Below, in pieces: positions 31,783-40,925 of a DNA stretch of 64,000 nucleotides. Location: positions 2,418,001-2,482,000 of the forward strand of contig NZ_CP109442.1 of assembly GCF_036227205.1 (NCBI RefSeq), given 5' to 3'. The stretch is from Amycolatopsis sp. NBC_01480. Its GTDB lineage: Bacteria; Actinomycetota; Actinomycetes; Mycobacteriales; Pseudonocardiaceae. A program made the translations under genes and the position numbers. The notes below the pieces were generated by a model. The model made no database searches. It saw only the letters and a list, made by a program, of their open reading frames with translations, and had not been told where the DNA came from. Numbering within the stretch: position 1 is the first letter of the stretch; every line of letters begins with the position of its first letter.

Positions 31783-32355
31783 ATGTCCGATTGGTCTTCA
31801 TCCCGGGCGAAGGCGCGAGTGGACCACCGCGAGCACCTGGACGAATTGGTCGCCCGCATCCGCTTCGAGGTGCGGCTGCACCTGAACGAACCCGCGGCGC
31901 TGAGCGCGTACGACGATCTCGCCGACGTCTTCACCACCGGCCACGGCGAGTGCGCGGCCCTGCTCAGCCACCGGCGGGTGCTGCCGTGGTGGGAGCGGCG
32001 GCTGCTCGCCCGTTTCGCCCGCCGTTTGCACGGGCGGGCCATCGTGGGCAGCGTCTCCGACGTGCCGGCCGGCGCGGCAGGCGAGGCCGTCCGCGGGTTC
32101 CGCACCGAGATCGCCCGCCTGGCCCCGGATTCCGGCGACACGGGCGCCCGCTACGACCTGCAGGGCCGCGGCCTCGCCACGGTGTTCCGCCTCGCCCTCG
32201 GCGCCCGCGGCGAGGTGTGGCCGGACCGTCATGACGTCGCCACCACCTCGGCCCGCAACATCCTGACCTGCAGCAGCGCGTTCCTGCGGCGCAAGCCCTG
32301 GCACCTCGTCTGGCCGGTTTACCGGGTCCGCGGGCTGCGGCTGTGGAAGCTGTGA
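31783..32355 (+). CDS. conserved-looking protein of unknown function
   Basis: 190 residues, rich in Arg and Ala, without membrane segments or a motif I recognise. The codon pattern (GC-rich third positions throughout) and a GAGGGAGAGCC leader before the ATG support a real gene. It follows the VOC gene by 57 bp on the same strand and precedes the CoA-binding protein gene by 43 bp, so the three may be co-transcribed. No function proposed. Confidence 0.65.
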   Translation: MSDWSSSRAKARVDHREHLDELVARIRFEVRLHLNEPAALSAYDDLADVFTTGHGECAALLSHRRVLPWWERRLLARFARRLHGRAIVGSVSDVPAGAAGEAVRGFRTEIARLAPDSGDTGARYDLQGRGLATVFRLALGARGEVWPDRHDVATTSARNILTCSSAFLRRKPWHLVWPVYRVRGLRLWKL

Positions 32356-32398
32356 CCGACCCGCGGAATCCCCGTCCGGCCGGCAGCGTTCCACTGGC

Positions 32399-32800
32399 AT
32401 GAACCCCGAAGAGATCCTGGCGAGCGCGACCACGATCGCGGTCGTGGGCCTGAGCCGCGACCCGGCGAAGGCGGCCCACGGGGTGCCCGCGACCCTGCAG
32501 GCACACGGCTTCCGCATCATCCCGGTCCACCCGTCGGCGACGGAACTGCTCGGTGAGAAGGTCTACCGGTCCTTGAAGGACATCCCGGAGCCGGTGGACC
32601 TCGTCGACGTCTTCCGCCCGTCCGCCGAAGCCGCCGGGATCGCCGCGGACGCCGTGGCCATCGGCGCGAAAGCACTGTGGCTGCAGCAAGGCATCGTCTC
32701 CGCCGAGGCCCGCCGCATCGCCGAGGACGCGGGCCTCGAGTACGTGGAGGACCGCTGCACCGCCGTGGTCCGGGCAGTCGGTGCGATCTCGAAGAACTGA
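32399..32800 (+). CDS. CoA-binding domain protein (YccU family)
   Basis: 133-residue single Rossmann domain. TTIAVVGLSRDPAKAAHGVPATLQAHGFRIIPVHP is the nucleotide-binding start of the CoA_binding_2 family and AIGAKALWLQQGIVSAEARRIAEDAGLEYVEDRC the conserved second half, including the cysteine near the end. Family members bind CoA; physiological role uncertain. Ends 144 bp before the convergent response regulator. Confidence 0.9.
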   Translation: MNPEEILASATTIAVVGLSRDPAKAAHGVPATLQAHGFRIIPVHPSATELLGEKVYRSLKDIPEPVDLVDVFRPSAEAAGIAADAVAIGAKALWLQQGIVSAEARRIAEDAGLEYVEDRCTAVVRAVGAISKN

Positions 32801-32849
32801 CCGCGACTTCGGCTACGGGAGCCGGGCCGCTTCTTGTCATGGCCCGGCA

Positions 32850-32877
32850 ACGCGCCGGTGCTCTGTTGCCGGCGCGT
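32850..32877. terminator. hairpin between convergent genes
   Basis: ACGCGCCGG (32850-32858) pairs with CCGGCGCGT (32869-32877) around a 10-nt loop, 50 bp after the CoA-binding protein stop and 68 bp after the response regulator stop on the other strand. No T-tract. Confidence 0.55.
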
Positions 32878-32944
32878 GCTCTGTCCCCGGCTGGGCGCGC
32901 TCGACGCGCCGCCTGGACCCGTTCATGGCCGGGCTGCGCCGCGG

Positions 32945-33613
32945 TCAGGTGACGAGTCGATAGCCAACCCCCCGGACCGTCTCGATGGTGTGCGTCCCGA
33001 ACGGCGCGTCGATCTTGCGCCGCAGGTAGCCCACGTAGACCTCGACCACGTTCTCGTCGCCTTCGTAGTGCGCGTCCCAGACGTGGCCGAGGATCTCGTT
33101 CTTGGTCAGCGCCGCGCCTTGGCGCCGCAGCAGGAACTCCAGCAGGCCGAACTCGCGCGCCGTCAGCTCGATCCGCTTCTCTCCTCTGTGGACAGTCCGC
33201 GCCGCCGGGTCAAGCCGGAGGTCGCCGGCTTCGAGCACGGCGGGACGGGCCGGCGCGCCACGGCGGAGCAACGCGCGCAGGCGGGCGACGAGCACGACGA
33301 ACGAGAACGGCTTGGACAGGTAGTCGTCGGCGCCGAGGTCGAACGCGTCGGCCTCGTCGTACTCGCCGTCCTTGGCGGTGAGCATCAGCACCGGTGTCCA
33401 GTTCTGCGCCGCGCGAAGGCGTTTGAGCACGTCGTAGCCGGACAGCTCGGGCAGCATGATGTCCAGCACCACGGCGTCGTAGTCGTGCTCGGTGGCCGAC
33501 CACAGCCCGTCCGGGCCGGTGTGCGCGACGGACACGGTGAAGCCCTCCGCGACCAGGCCGCGGCGCAGGGTCTCCGCGAGTTCACGCTCGTCCTCGACGA
33601 TCAGCAACCGCAT
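32945..33613 (-). CDS. OmpR-family response regulator
   Basis: 222 residues: receiver domain with phosphoacceptor D51 (VVLDIMLP), acidic pair in VEDERE and lysine K101 (LSKPFS), then a winged-helix domain ending RRKIDAPFGTHTIETVRGVGYRLVT. It starts two bases after the stop of the partner histidine kinase gene, reading kinase first. Target genes are unknown; no cell-envelope gene directly follows. Confidence 0.94.
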   Translation of the reverse strand: MRLLIVEDERELAETLRRGLVAEGFTVSVAHTGPDGLWSATEHDYDAVVLDIMLPELSGYDVLKRLRAAQNWTPVLMLTAKDGEYDEADAFDLGADDYLSKPFSFVVLVARLRALLRRGAPARPAVLEAGDLRLDPAARTVHRGEKRIELTAREFGLLEFLLRRQGAALTKNEILGHVWDAHYEGDENVVEVYVGYLRRKIDAPFGTHTIETVRGVGYRLVT

Positions 33614-33615
33614 GG

Positions 33616-35064
33616 TCAGTCCTCCTCCGACAGGTCGAACCGGGGCAGCTCGATGCGGAAGTGCGCGCCGGGGTAAGTGGGGTCGTGGACGTCTGCGTAC
33701 CGCGCGTGGCCGCCGTGGCGCACGGCGATGCCGGCGACGATCGGCAGGCCCAGGCCGGTGCCGCCGTGCCCGCGTTGCCGCGACGCGTCCAGGCGGACGA
33801 ACCGCTCGAAAATCCGTTCGCGGTCGGCCTCCGCGACGCCGGGGCCGTCGTCGCTGACCTCGACCACCACCTTGTCGCCGTGCACCGAGCTGGCGACGCG
33901 GATCCGTTCGCGGGCGTGGCCGCGGGCGTTGTCCACCAGGTTGCGCACCGCCCGGCGCAGCTGCGCCTCGCTGCCGTGCACTTTCGCGGGACCGGCGCGC
34001 ACCTCGATCTCGACCGGCCCCTCCGCCCGCACGCGCTCGGCCTCGGCGCGGACGATGTCGTCGAGATCCACTTCGGTGCGCGACGGGCGGTCGGTGGTGT
34101 CGTCGGTGCGGGCGAGCACCAGCAGGTCGTCGACGAGTTCGCGCAGCCGCGCCGTCTCGCGGGTGATCACCGGGACCAGCTCGCCGGTGGTCTCGGGGTG
34201 CTGGGTCGAGACATCGAGCGCGGTGCTGATGGTCGAGAGCGGCGAGCGCAGTTCGTGGCTGGCGTCGGCGACGAAACGGCGTTGCGCGGCCTGCGCGGAC
34301 GCGAGGCGGCCGAGCATTCCGTTGAGCGTCACGGCCAGGCGGTACACCTCGTCGCCGCCGGGTGGCAGCGGCACGCGCGACGCGAGGTCCCGGGTGGAGA
34401 TCTCCGCGACGGTGCGGCGCATCTGCTCGACCGGCCGCAGCGCCGAGCCGACCGCGCGGTACACCGCGAAGCCCGCGATGCCCAGCAGTGGCAAGGAAAT
34501 CAGCGCGAGCAGGAGGGTCAGCCGGGTGGACGCCTCGGTGACGGGTTCCAGCGAGCGCGCCGAGATGACCGTGAACGGCCCGCCCGGCCCGCTCACCTCC
34601 TGCGAGACGACGCGGTATTCGCTGCCGTCGCCGTTGAGCCCGAGCGGCAGGGTCTCGACGGTTTCGTGCCCCAGCGCCGGCCGCGCCGTGGTGAGCGGCG
34701 GCTGCCCGGTGATGGCGGGGTCGCTGGCGATGGGCGTGCCGCGCGCGTTGAGCACCTGGGTGACGGCCTCGGTGTCGCCGGTGCTGGCGACGTCGCTGGC
34801 GGACAGGTCGCGCGTGCCTTCCCGGACGAGCTGGATCGCCACCTGACGGCCCGTGCTGCGCGCGCTCTCGGTGACGCTGCGGTCGAGCGACTCCTCGAGC
34901 AGCAGCACCACCACGACGCACGCGGTCGCGATGGCGAGCGCCAGCGCCACCACGGCCACCGCGGTGGTGCGCATCCGGACGCCGGTAGCGGCGAGCACCT
35001 TCACATACGCAGCGTAACGGCCCCAGCCCGTCGGATCGGCAGGCAGCGGCTCAGTCATCCACAT
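33616..35064 (-). CDS. membrane sensor histidine kinase
   Basis: 482 residues. Membrane helices at about 34-57 and 182-202 enclose a 125-residue extracellular sensor; a HAMP domain follows (AVGSALRPVEQMRRTVAEISTRDL), then the HisKA box with H270 (DASHELRSPLS) and the HATPase with NLVDNARGHA, SDDGPGVAEADRERIFERF and GGTGLGLPIV. An alternative ATG lies two codons downstream. The kinase precedes its regulator gene, the reverse of the commoner order. Signal unknown. Confidence 0.94.
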   Translation of the reverse strand: MWMTEPLPADPTGWGRYAAYVKVLAATGVRMRTTAVAVVALALAIATACVVVVLLLEESLDRSVTESARSTGRQVAIQLVREGTRDLSASDVASTGDTEAVTQVLNARGTPIASDPAITGQPPLTTARPALGHETVETLPLGLNGDGSEYRVVSQEVSGPGGPFTVISARSLEPVTEASTRLTLLLALISLPLLGIAGFAVYRAVGSALRPVEQMRRTVAEISTRDLASRVPLPPGGDEVYRLAVTLNGMLGRLASAQAAQRRFVADASHELRSPLSTISTALDVSTQHPETTGELVPVITRETARLRELVDDLLVLARTDDTTDRPSRTEVDLDDIVRAEAERVRAEGPVEIEVRAGPAKVHGSEAQLRRAVRNLVDNARGHARERIRVASSVHGDKVVVEVSDDGPGVAEADRERIFERFVRLDASRQRGHGGTGLGLPIVAGIAVRHGGHARYADVHDPTYPGAHFRIELPRFDLSEED

Positions 35065-35075
35065 CCGGCCACCCC

Positions 35076-35160
35076 TGTGGACAACTCCGGCCGACCCCGG
35101 TTTCCGTCGGGGGGCGGCGGTAGGCTGGGTGTGGGACGCCCCCCGAGGAGGGCGGGGGTG
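35076..35160 (+). repeat. dispersed GC-rich element, copy A
   Basis: Begins TGTGGACAACTCC and ends with the conserved block from GGTAGGCTGGG through GGGACGCCCCCC to GGAGGGCGGGGGTG. A second copy lies inverted at 43930-44026; the last 42 bases differ at four sites (three substitutions and one inserted base). The CCCCCC/GGGCGGGGG part can form a hairpin. Both copies begin with a perfect DnaA-box-like 9-mer. Confidence 0.75.
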
Positions 35161-35520
35161 TCTCTGGGGGTCGTTTTGGGGGTGCCTTCGGGGCCTCGGC
35201 GGGGGCTGGGCAGAGTCTGTTCGCTCGCGGGGTCGGGTGGGGGTTGTTGCGGGTCGGGCTGGGGTTTCGTGCGCCGAACGGGTCGTCGGTCAGTTTTGAG
35301 CTTTGGTTTGGCTTGATGCGGTGGTTGGACGGGTCGGATGCCGTGGTGGGGGCGTTGGGGCGAGGCGGCGCAGCACGTCGGTGCTTCGCTCGCCGTCGAT
35401 GCTGCCGTTGGGGGACCGCTCGTGCCGCAAGTGCAACTGGCCTCTCGTTGGGGACGTTGAGCGTGACCGGCGCCGTGGTGGGGCGTATTGGCCGTGGTTG
35501 TCGGCAGAGGTGGTTGCGCC

Positions 35521-35640
35521 GCAGTGGGCAGAGCCGTCGCGGACAGAGCCGCTGTCGACAGGAGCGCCGTCGACAGCGCCGCCGTGGACAGAGCGGCAGT
35601 AGACAGAGCGGCAGTGGACAAGGCTGCCCTCGATCCAGCT
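35521..35640. repeat. eight tandem 15-nt repeats
   Basis: Eight contiguous 15-nt units with consensus GCAGTGGACAGAGCG fill exactly 120 bp. Translated on the plus strand they read as imperfect A-V-D-R-A repeats, on the minus strand as A-L-S-T-A. The period keeps both frames open, but there is no start, ribosome binding site or recognisable product, so I treat it as a minisatellite. Confidence 0.7.
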
Positions 35641-35671
35641 GACGGTCCCAAACCCACCGCCGACCCGGCTG

Positions 35672-36385
35672 TCATCGGATTCGGCGGGGCAGGGCGGCCA
35701 GGCGTTCGGAGCGGAGGACGTCGACTTCCGAGATGTCCAGGTGGGGCAGGTCCTGGCCGAGGACCCACGAAAGCAGCAGGTCCGCCAGCTCCGGGTTGCG
35801 GGCCAGGGCCGGGCCGTGGAGGTAAGTGCCCACGACGTGGCCGGTGACGGCGCCCTCCGTGCCGTCGCCGTTGCCGGTGCCGCGCACGACGCGACCCAGC
35901 GGGACGCTGCCCTCACCCAGGGTGCTGGCGCCCTGGTGGTTTTCGAAGCCGGTGAGGGGCGTGTCGATCAGGCCGCCGACCACCGCGAGTTCCGCGACGG
36001 CGCGGCGAGGGGCCGGGGCCGTGACCAGGTCCAGCAAGCCGACGCCGGGGTGGTCGGCGCCGTCGAGGCCGCGGAAGCGGGTGCCCAGGATCTGCAGGCC
36101 GGCGCACACGCCGAAGACCGTCGCGCCCGACTCCGCGGCGCGCGATAGGCCGGGTGAGGCCAAAAGGCGGCGCGCGGCCAGCACCTGCGCCGTGTCCTCA
36201 CCGCCGCCGAGCAGATATACGTCCAATGTGGACGGCACCGCGCTGTCCAGCGCCACGGGCACGACCTCCGCCTCGTGGCCGCGCCACTGCAACCGCTTGC
36301 ACAGCACCTGCGCGTTACCGGAATCCCCATAGGTGCCAAGGACCTCGGGCAGCAGCAGTCCGATCCGGACGGTCGAGTCAGCCAC
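35672..36385 (-). CDS. gatD: lipid II isoglutaminyl synthase, glutamine amidotransferase subunit GatD
   Basis: 237-residue class I-like glutaminase that supplies ammonia to MurT for amidation of D-glutamate in lipid II. The nucleophile C94 (FGVCAGLQILG) and catalytic H190 (TYLHGPA) occupy positions almost identical to those in the staphylococcal enzyme; R127/R128 can bind glutamine. The GTG start overlaps the murT stop as GTGGCTGA, so translation is coupled. Longer starts in the frame belong to the murT shadow. Confidence 0.95.
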   Translation of the reverse strand: MADSTVRIGLLLPEVLGTYGDSGNAQVLCKRLQWRGHEAEVVPVALDSAVPSTLDVYLLGGGEDTAQVLAARRLLASPGLSRAAESGATVFGVCAGLQILGTRFRGLDGADHPGVGLLDLVTAPAPRRAVAELAVVGGLIDTPLTGFENHQGASTLGEGSVPLGRVVRGTGNGDGTEGAVTGHVVGTYLHGPALARNPELADLLLSWVLGQDLPHLDISEVDVLRSERLAALPRRIR

Positions 36386-37604
36386 CGGGGAGCCGGTCCA
36401 CCAGGTCGCGGAAGGCGGTGTAGTTCGCGACGATCTCGACACCACCCGGCGGCAGGGAGTCGATGGCGCGCACCGGATCCGCGGCAGTCCAGTGCGCCAC
36501 CTCCGCGTAACACAGCCGCACGGCGAGGTCCGCCGAGCGCTCGCCGGTGACCACGACCTGGCGGCCGCGCAACCGCTCGAAATGGACGTCCCACAGCCAG
36601 GACAGGTCCCGCCCGTCGGCCTCCTGCGCGTTGACCGCGACGACCACCGGGGTGTCCTCGTCCAGCACTCGCAGCGTTTCCGCCCAGCCGGCCGGGTTCT
36701 TGGCCAGCATGAGCCGCACCGAATGGCGCGTGCGGCGCACGGTCCGGTAGCGGCCGCCGATGTCGGTGATCGTCCGCAGCCGGGCCGCGGCGGTGTGCGG
36801 CGGCACGCCGACGCAGTGCGCGGCCGCCAGCGCCAGCGCCGCGTTGGCCCGGTTCGCCTCGCCGGGCAGCCGCAGGTCCAGGTCGACCTCCCGGCCGCCG
36901 GGGGTCGTCACCAGCTCGCCCTCCAGCACCCAAGACGGCTGCGGGCGCGCGAAACCGCACTCGCAATGCCAGGTCGCCGCCGCGTGTTTCACCGCGCTGC
37001 CACAGCGCGGGCACGTCGTCGAGTCCCCCGACCAGCGACGGCCCGTGCCCACCCACACCGGACGCGCGGCGGCCGACGCGGCGGACGTCACGAGCACGTC
37101 GTCACAGTTCGCGACCACCGCGGTCCGCGGCAGCAACGCGATCGCCGCCCGCAGGTCACGCTCGATGCCGCGGACCTCGCCGACGCGGTCGAGCTGGTCC
37201 CGGCTCAGGTTCAGCAGCACGAGCACCGCGGGCCGCACCTGCGCGGCCACCCACGGCACGTACGTCTCGTCGACCTCCAGCACCGCATACGGCGCGTCCG
37301 GCCGCGCGGCCAGTGCCGCGACGACGCCGTCCGGCATGTTCGCGCCGTCGCCGTTCGACGCGACGTCGGCGAGCGCCTCGAGCGCCCGGGTGAGCATCAG
37401 CGCCGTGGTCGTCTTGCCGTTGGTGCCGGTGACGAGCACGACGGTGCGTTCACGGCCGAGCCGGCTCAGCACGTCCGGATCGAGCTTCAAGGTCACCCGG
37501 CCGCCGATCACCCCGCCGCGGCCGAGGCCGGTGGCGCGGGAGAGCCGGGCAGTCAGCCGCCCGGTGGCGACGGACATGCGGGTACGCAAGTGGGTGGAGG
37601 GCAT
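36378..37604 (-). CDS. murT: lipid II isoglutaminyl synthase, Mur ligase-like subunit MurT
   Basis: 408-residue Mur ligase homologue that activates the D-Glu carboxylate of lipid II with ATP. P-loop GTNGKTTT at 60-67; a zinc-ribbon insertion with C198, C201, C214 and C216; the C-terminal DUF1727 domain with the catalytic aspartate in NYTAFRDLVDRL. Forms a complex with GatD, encoded immediately downstream. Essential or near-essential envelope function in many Gram-positives. Confidence 0.96.
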   Translation of the reverse strand: MPSTHLRTRMSVATGRLTARLSRATGLGRGGVIGGRVTLKLDPDVLSRLGRERTVVLVTGTNGKTTTALMLTRALEALADVASNGDGANMPDGVVAALAARPDAPYAVLEVDETYVPWVAAQVRPAVLVLLNLSRDQLDRVGEVRGIERDLRAAIALLPRTAVVANCDDVLVTSAASAAARPVWVGTGRRWSGDSTTCPRCGSAVKHAAATWHCECGFARPQPSWVLEGELVTTPGGREVDLDLRLPGEANRANAALALAAAHCVGVPPHTAAARLRTITDIGGRYRTVRRTRHSVRLMLAKNPAGWAETLRVLDEDTPVVVAVNAQEADGRDLSWLWDVHFERLRGRQVVVTGERSADLAVRLCYAEVAHWTAADPVRAIDSLPPGGVEIVANYTAFRDLVDRLPGG

Positions 37605-37675
37605 CAGAGCCAGACCATGACTCCCAAGCGTTGTGATTTCCCTGAGAGCGTGACTCCAGTCTCACCGCCGAGTTT

Positions 37676-37690
37676 GTTAGTTTCCCTAAC
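37676..37690. promoter_or_regulatory. inverted repeat GTTAG-N5-CTAAC
   Basis: The arms lie in the 239-bp region between the divergent murT and IclR-type genes, nearer to murT. It could be a regulator site; which gene it controls is not clear. Confidence 0.25.
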
Positions 37691-37794
37691 GATCGGAGGT
37701 TGAACCATTCAGGGCAACTCTCAGCGTTGTTCAAGAGAGGAATGTGAAAGATCTTCCGCCCATACATCGGAGGTGTTACCGTCCAACCCCGCCT

Positions 37795-37813
37795 AGCGGA
37801 AACACGTACCGCT
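37795..37813. promoter_or_regulatory. inverted repeat AGCGG-N9-CCGCT before the IclR gene
   Basis: The arms are 30-50 bp upstream of the IclR-type start, a common place for autoregulation by this family. Assignment is by position only. Confidence 0.3.
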
Positions 37814-37843
37814 GAACGGGAAGACGATCTGGTGGAGGCCGAC

Positions 37844-38620
37844 GTGGACACGGAACGCGGGCTGGAGCAGAGCGGCACGCTGGAGCGCGGACTCGCCGTG
37901 CTCGAGCACGTCGGGCAGCACCAGGAGATTTCCACCAACGCGATCGCGCGGCAACTGGGACTTTCCCGCAGCGCCGCGTACCGCATCGTCGGGACCCTGA
38001 AAAAGCTCGAATACCTCGAGGCGGACAGCGTCACCGGGCGCGTGCGCCTGGGCACCCGGCTGGTCGAGCTGGGCGCCCGCGCGATGGCCGCGACCGACCT
38101 GCACCGCTGCGCGCCGCGCTACCTCGCGTCGCTGGCCGAGCGCTCCGGTGAGACGACCTACCTCGCGGTGCCGGACAACGACGCCATGGTCTACGTGGCC
38201 ACCGAGCGCAGCGCCAGCGCCGTCACGCTCGCCTGCCGCCTCGGCACCCGGCGCCCGCAGCACGCGACGTCGCTGGGAAAGGCCTGGCTCTCCGCGCTGC
38301 CCGAGCCCGACCGGCTCGAGCGCATCCGCCGGATGAAGCTGGACAGCCTGACGCTCAAGACGATCATCGATCCCGGCCGGCTCCTGGACGACCTGGCGAA
38401 GGCGAGCCGCCGCGGCTGGGCGATCGACGACGTCGAGAACGAGCCCGACGTCGGCTGCGTCGCGGCCGCCGTGCGCGACCACTCCGGCCGTCCGATCGCC
38501 GCCATCAGCATCGCGGGCCCGGCGCAACGGGTTCTGCGACGCGTCGAGGAACTGGGCGCGACCGTCGCGGGCACCGCCGCGGCGCTCTCGCTCCGGCTCG
38601 GTTACGTCCGCAGCCGCTGA
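37844..38620 (+). CDS. IclR family transcriptional regulator
   Basis: 258 residues from a GTG with GGAGG five nt upstream; an earlier in-frame GTG at 37832 lacks a ribosome binding site. N-terminal winged helix (LAVLEHVGQHQEISTNAIARQLGLSRSAAYRIVGTLKKLEYLEAD) and C-terminal effector domain (HATSLGKAWLSALP, DDVENEPDVGCVAAAVRDHSG). It is followed after 38 bp by a lactate permease gene, so control of lactate or glycolate uptake is likely. Confidence 0.92.
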   Translation: MDTERGLEQSGTLERGLAVLEHVGQHQEISTNAIARQLGLSRSAAYRIVGTLKKLEYLEADSVTGRVRLGTRLVELGARAMAATDLHRCAPRYLASLAERSGETTYLAVPDNDAMVYVATERSASAVTLACRLGTRRPQHATSLGKAWLSALPEPDRLERIRRMKLDSLTLKTIIDPGRLLDDLAKASRRGWAIDDVENEPDVGCVAAAVRDHSGRPIAAISIAGPAQRVLRRVEELGATVAGTAAALSLRLGYVRSR

Positions 38621-38658
38621 GCCCGTTTTCGGCCAAGGAGCAGCGAAGGAGCTGACCC

Positions 38659-40338
38659 GTGACCTGGATCCAGGACTATCAGCCGGCGGGCGGGCTGTGG
38701 TTCTCCGCCCTGCTGGCCGCGCTCCCGATCATCGTGCTGCTGGTCTCGCTGGGCGTGGTCAAGCTGTCCGCGCACCTTTCGGCGGCGCTCGCGCTGGTCA
38801 CCGCACTGCTGGTCGCGCTGCTGCTGTACCGGATGCCCGCCGGGCTCGCGTTCGACTCGGCGGCCATGGGCGTGCTGTTCGGCGTGTGGTCGGTCGCCTG
38901 GATCGCGTTCCACGCCGTGTACTTCCACAACGTCACGGTCACCACCGGCCGGTTCACCCACATCAAACGGGTGCTCGCGGGCTTCAGCGAGGACCGGCGG
39001 CTGCAGGCGCTGCTGATCGCGTTCAGCTTCGGGGCGCTGCTGGAAGGCGTCGCGGGAGGCGGCTCGCCGATCGCGATCACCGCCGCGATGATGGCCGCGC
39101 TCGGCTTCCCGCCGGTGAAGGCCGTGGTGCTGGCCCTGCTCGCGAACACCGCGCCGGTGGCGTTCGGCGGGCTCGGCAACCCGCTGATCGTGCTCGGCCG
39201 GATCACCGCGCCGATCATGCACCTCAAGCCGGACGAGGCGACCGCGGCGTTCTCGTCGATGGTCGGGCGCCAGGTGCCGTTCCTGGCCGTGATCATCCCC
39301 GCGTTCCTGGTCGTGGTGCTGGCCGGCTGGAAGAAGATGCTGGAAGTCTGGCCCGCCGTCGTGACGGCCGGGCTCGCGTTCGCGCTGATGCAGTTCGCGG
39401 CGTCGAACTACATCAGCGCCAGCCTCGTGGACGTGCTCGCCGCGCTCACCGCGATGGCCGCGCTGTGGGTCCTCACGCGGTTCTGGCAGCCGAAGGCAGT
39501 GTGGCGCTTCGACGGCGAGGAACCGGCGAAGCCCGCCGACAGCGCGGAGAAGTCCGAACGCGGCGCTCTCTACGCGTGGACGCCGTACATCATCCTGATC
39601 GTGGCGATCTTCGCCTCGCGCATCGGCACGATCTTCGCGCACCTGCCGTCGTGGCTGGACCTGACGAAGCTGCTGCACCGGGCGGACTGGGTGTTCGCCT
39701 GGCCGGGCCTGCACAACCAGGTGATCCAGCACGCGCCGATCACGCCCAAGGACACGCCGTACGCGGCCACGTTCACCGTCGACTTCCTGTTCTCACCCGG
39801 CACCGTGGCCCTGATCGCGGCGGTGATCGCCGGGTTCGTGCTGGCCGCGAAGCCGAAGCAGCTCATCAGCGCGTATCGCGCCACGCTGTTCCAGATGCGC
39901 TGGGCGATGGCCACGATCTTCATGATCCTGGCCATCGCGTTCGTGATGAACTACTCCGGCGCCACGCAGACGCTCGGCCTCGCCCTCGCCACCACCGGCG
40001 CCGCTTTCCCGCTGTTCTCCGCCTACATCGGCTGGCTCGGCGTGTTCCTCACCGGTTCGGACGCCTCGACCAACAGCCTGTTCGGCCCCATGCAGGTGAT
40101 CTCCGCGCAGCAGCTGCACCTGAACCCGGTGCTGGCCGGCGCGACGAACACCTCCGGCGGGGTGATGGGCAAGATGATCTCACCGCAGAACCTGTCCATC
40201 GGCGCGACCGCGATCGGTCAGAGCGGCAAGGAGGGATCCCTGCTGCGCCAGACGTTCCTGTGGTCGATCGCGCTCACCGCCGTGGTCGGCGTGATCTCGC
40301 TGCTGCAGGCGAGCGTGCTGGAGTTCATGATCCCCTGA
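38659..40338 (+). CDS. lctP: L-lactate permease (LctP family)
   Basis: 559-residue transporter with about 13 hydrophobic segments. The family signatures LLEGVAGGGSPIAI, NTAPVAFGGLGNP, FLTGSDASTNSLFGPMQ and NTSGGVMGKMISPQNLSIG are all present. It imports lactate or glycolate with protons. The IclR-type regulator gene upstream is probably in the same transcript. No lactate dehydrogenase gene lies next to it. Its last 14 bases overlap the convergent dienelactone hydrolase gene. Confidence 0.95.
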   Translation: MTWIQDYQPAGGLWFSALLAALPIIVLLVSLGVVKLSAHLSAALALVTALLVALLLYRMPAGLAFDSAAMGVLFGVWSVAWIAFHAVYFHNVTVTTGRFTHIKRVLAGFSEDRRLQALLIAFSFGALLEGVAGGGSPIAITAAMMAALGFPPVKAVVLALLANTAPVAFGGLGNPLIVLGRITAPIMHLKPDEATAAFSSMVGRQVPFLAVIIPAFLVVVLAGWKKMLEVWPAVVTAGLAFALMQFAASNYISASLVDVLAALTAMAALWVLTRFWQPKAVWRFDGEEPAKPADSAEKSERGALYAWTPYIILIVAIFASRIGTIFAHLPSWLDLTKLLHRADWVFAWPGLHNQVIQHAPITPKDTPYAATFTVDFLFSPGTVALIAAVIAGFVLAAKPKQLISAYRATLFQMRWAMATIFMILAIAFVMNYSGATQTLGLALATTGAAFPLFSAYIGWLGVFLTGSDASTNSLFGPMQVISAQQLHLNPVLAGATNTSGGVMGKMISPQNLSIGATAIGQSGKEGSLLRQTFLWSIALTAVVGVISLLQASVLEFMIP

Positions 40339-40912
40339 CGCGGTCCAGGAAAGCCAGCGTGCGCTCGGTCAGCAGGGCGGCCGCGGGCCCGTCGTAGTCG
40401 GGCAGGCTGCGGTCGGCGAACAGGTGTTTGTCTCCGGGGTAAAGGAAAAGCTCGGCGTCCGCGACGTCCGCCAGTAACTCGCGGGCCGCTTCGAGGTCAC
40501 CGCCGTCGACGAAAAGCTCGTCCGCGTCCATGCCGTGGACCTGCACCGGCACGCTCGACGGCCAGGCGTCGCCGAACTCCGAAGCCGGGACGCACGCGTG
40601 GAACAGCAGCGCGCCCACCGCGCCGGGACGGGTCTGGGCCAGCTGCTGCGCGGGCATCGCGCCGAGCGAGAACCCGGCGTAGACCAGCTCGCCCGGCAGG
40701 CCCTCGACGGCCTCCTTCCCGCGTTCGCGGACCGTGCCGAACCCGATCTTCTGCGCGTACGCCAGCCCTTCGTCGAACGTCTCGAAGACGTGCCCGTCGT
40801 AGAGGTCCGGGGTGTGCACGGTGTGACCGGCCTTCTCCAGCGTCCCGGCGAAATCGCGGACGCCGGGCGTCAACCCGTACAGGTGGTGGAACAGGACTGC
40901 TTCGGCCATCAT
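40325..40912 (-). CDS. dienelactone hydrolase family protein
   Basis: 195 residues with the fold and length of the family. The nucleophile position is occupied by serine (YAGFSLGAMPAQQ) instead of the cysteine of classical dienelactone hydrolases; the acid lies in VHGMDADELFVD and the histidine in PGDKHLFAD. A serine at this place occurs in several actinobacterial members with esterase-like roles. Two in-frame ATG codons compete as start. Overlaps the 3' end of lctP by 14 bp. Confidence 0.85.
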   Translation of the reverse strand: MMAEAVLFHHLYGLTPGVRDFAGTLEKAGHTVHTPDLYDGHVFETFDEGLAYAQKIGFGTVRERGKEAVEGLPGELVYAGFSLGAMPAQQLAQTRPGAVGALLFHACVPASEFGDAWPSSVPVQVHGMDADELFVDGGDLEAARELLADVADAELFLYPGDKHLFADRSLPDYDGPAAALLTERTLAFLDRVRGS

Positions 40913-40925
40913 TTCCTCCCAGTTT

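Larger units (their letters stand above)
35065..35671. other. gene-free, G-rich interval between histidine kinase and gatD
   Basis: 607 bp that begin with the dispersed element at 35076-35160 and end with the 15-nt tandem repeats at 35521-35640. The part between is strongly G/T-skewed on the plus strand. All open frames are low-complexity Pro, Ser or Gly-rich translations with no ribosome binding site. I find no credible gene. Confidence 0.6.

Noticed and set aside
35055..35768. 237-residue minus-strand frame with A-L-S-T-A repeats
   Set aside because: The repeats come from the 15-nt minisatellite; the frame begins inside gatD and ends inside the kinase gene, with Pro-rich filler, so it is not a credible repeat protein.
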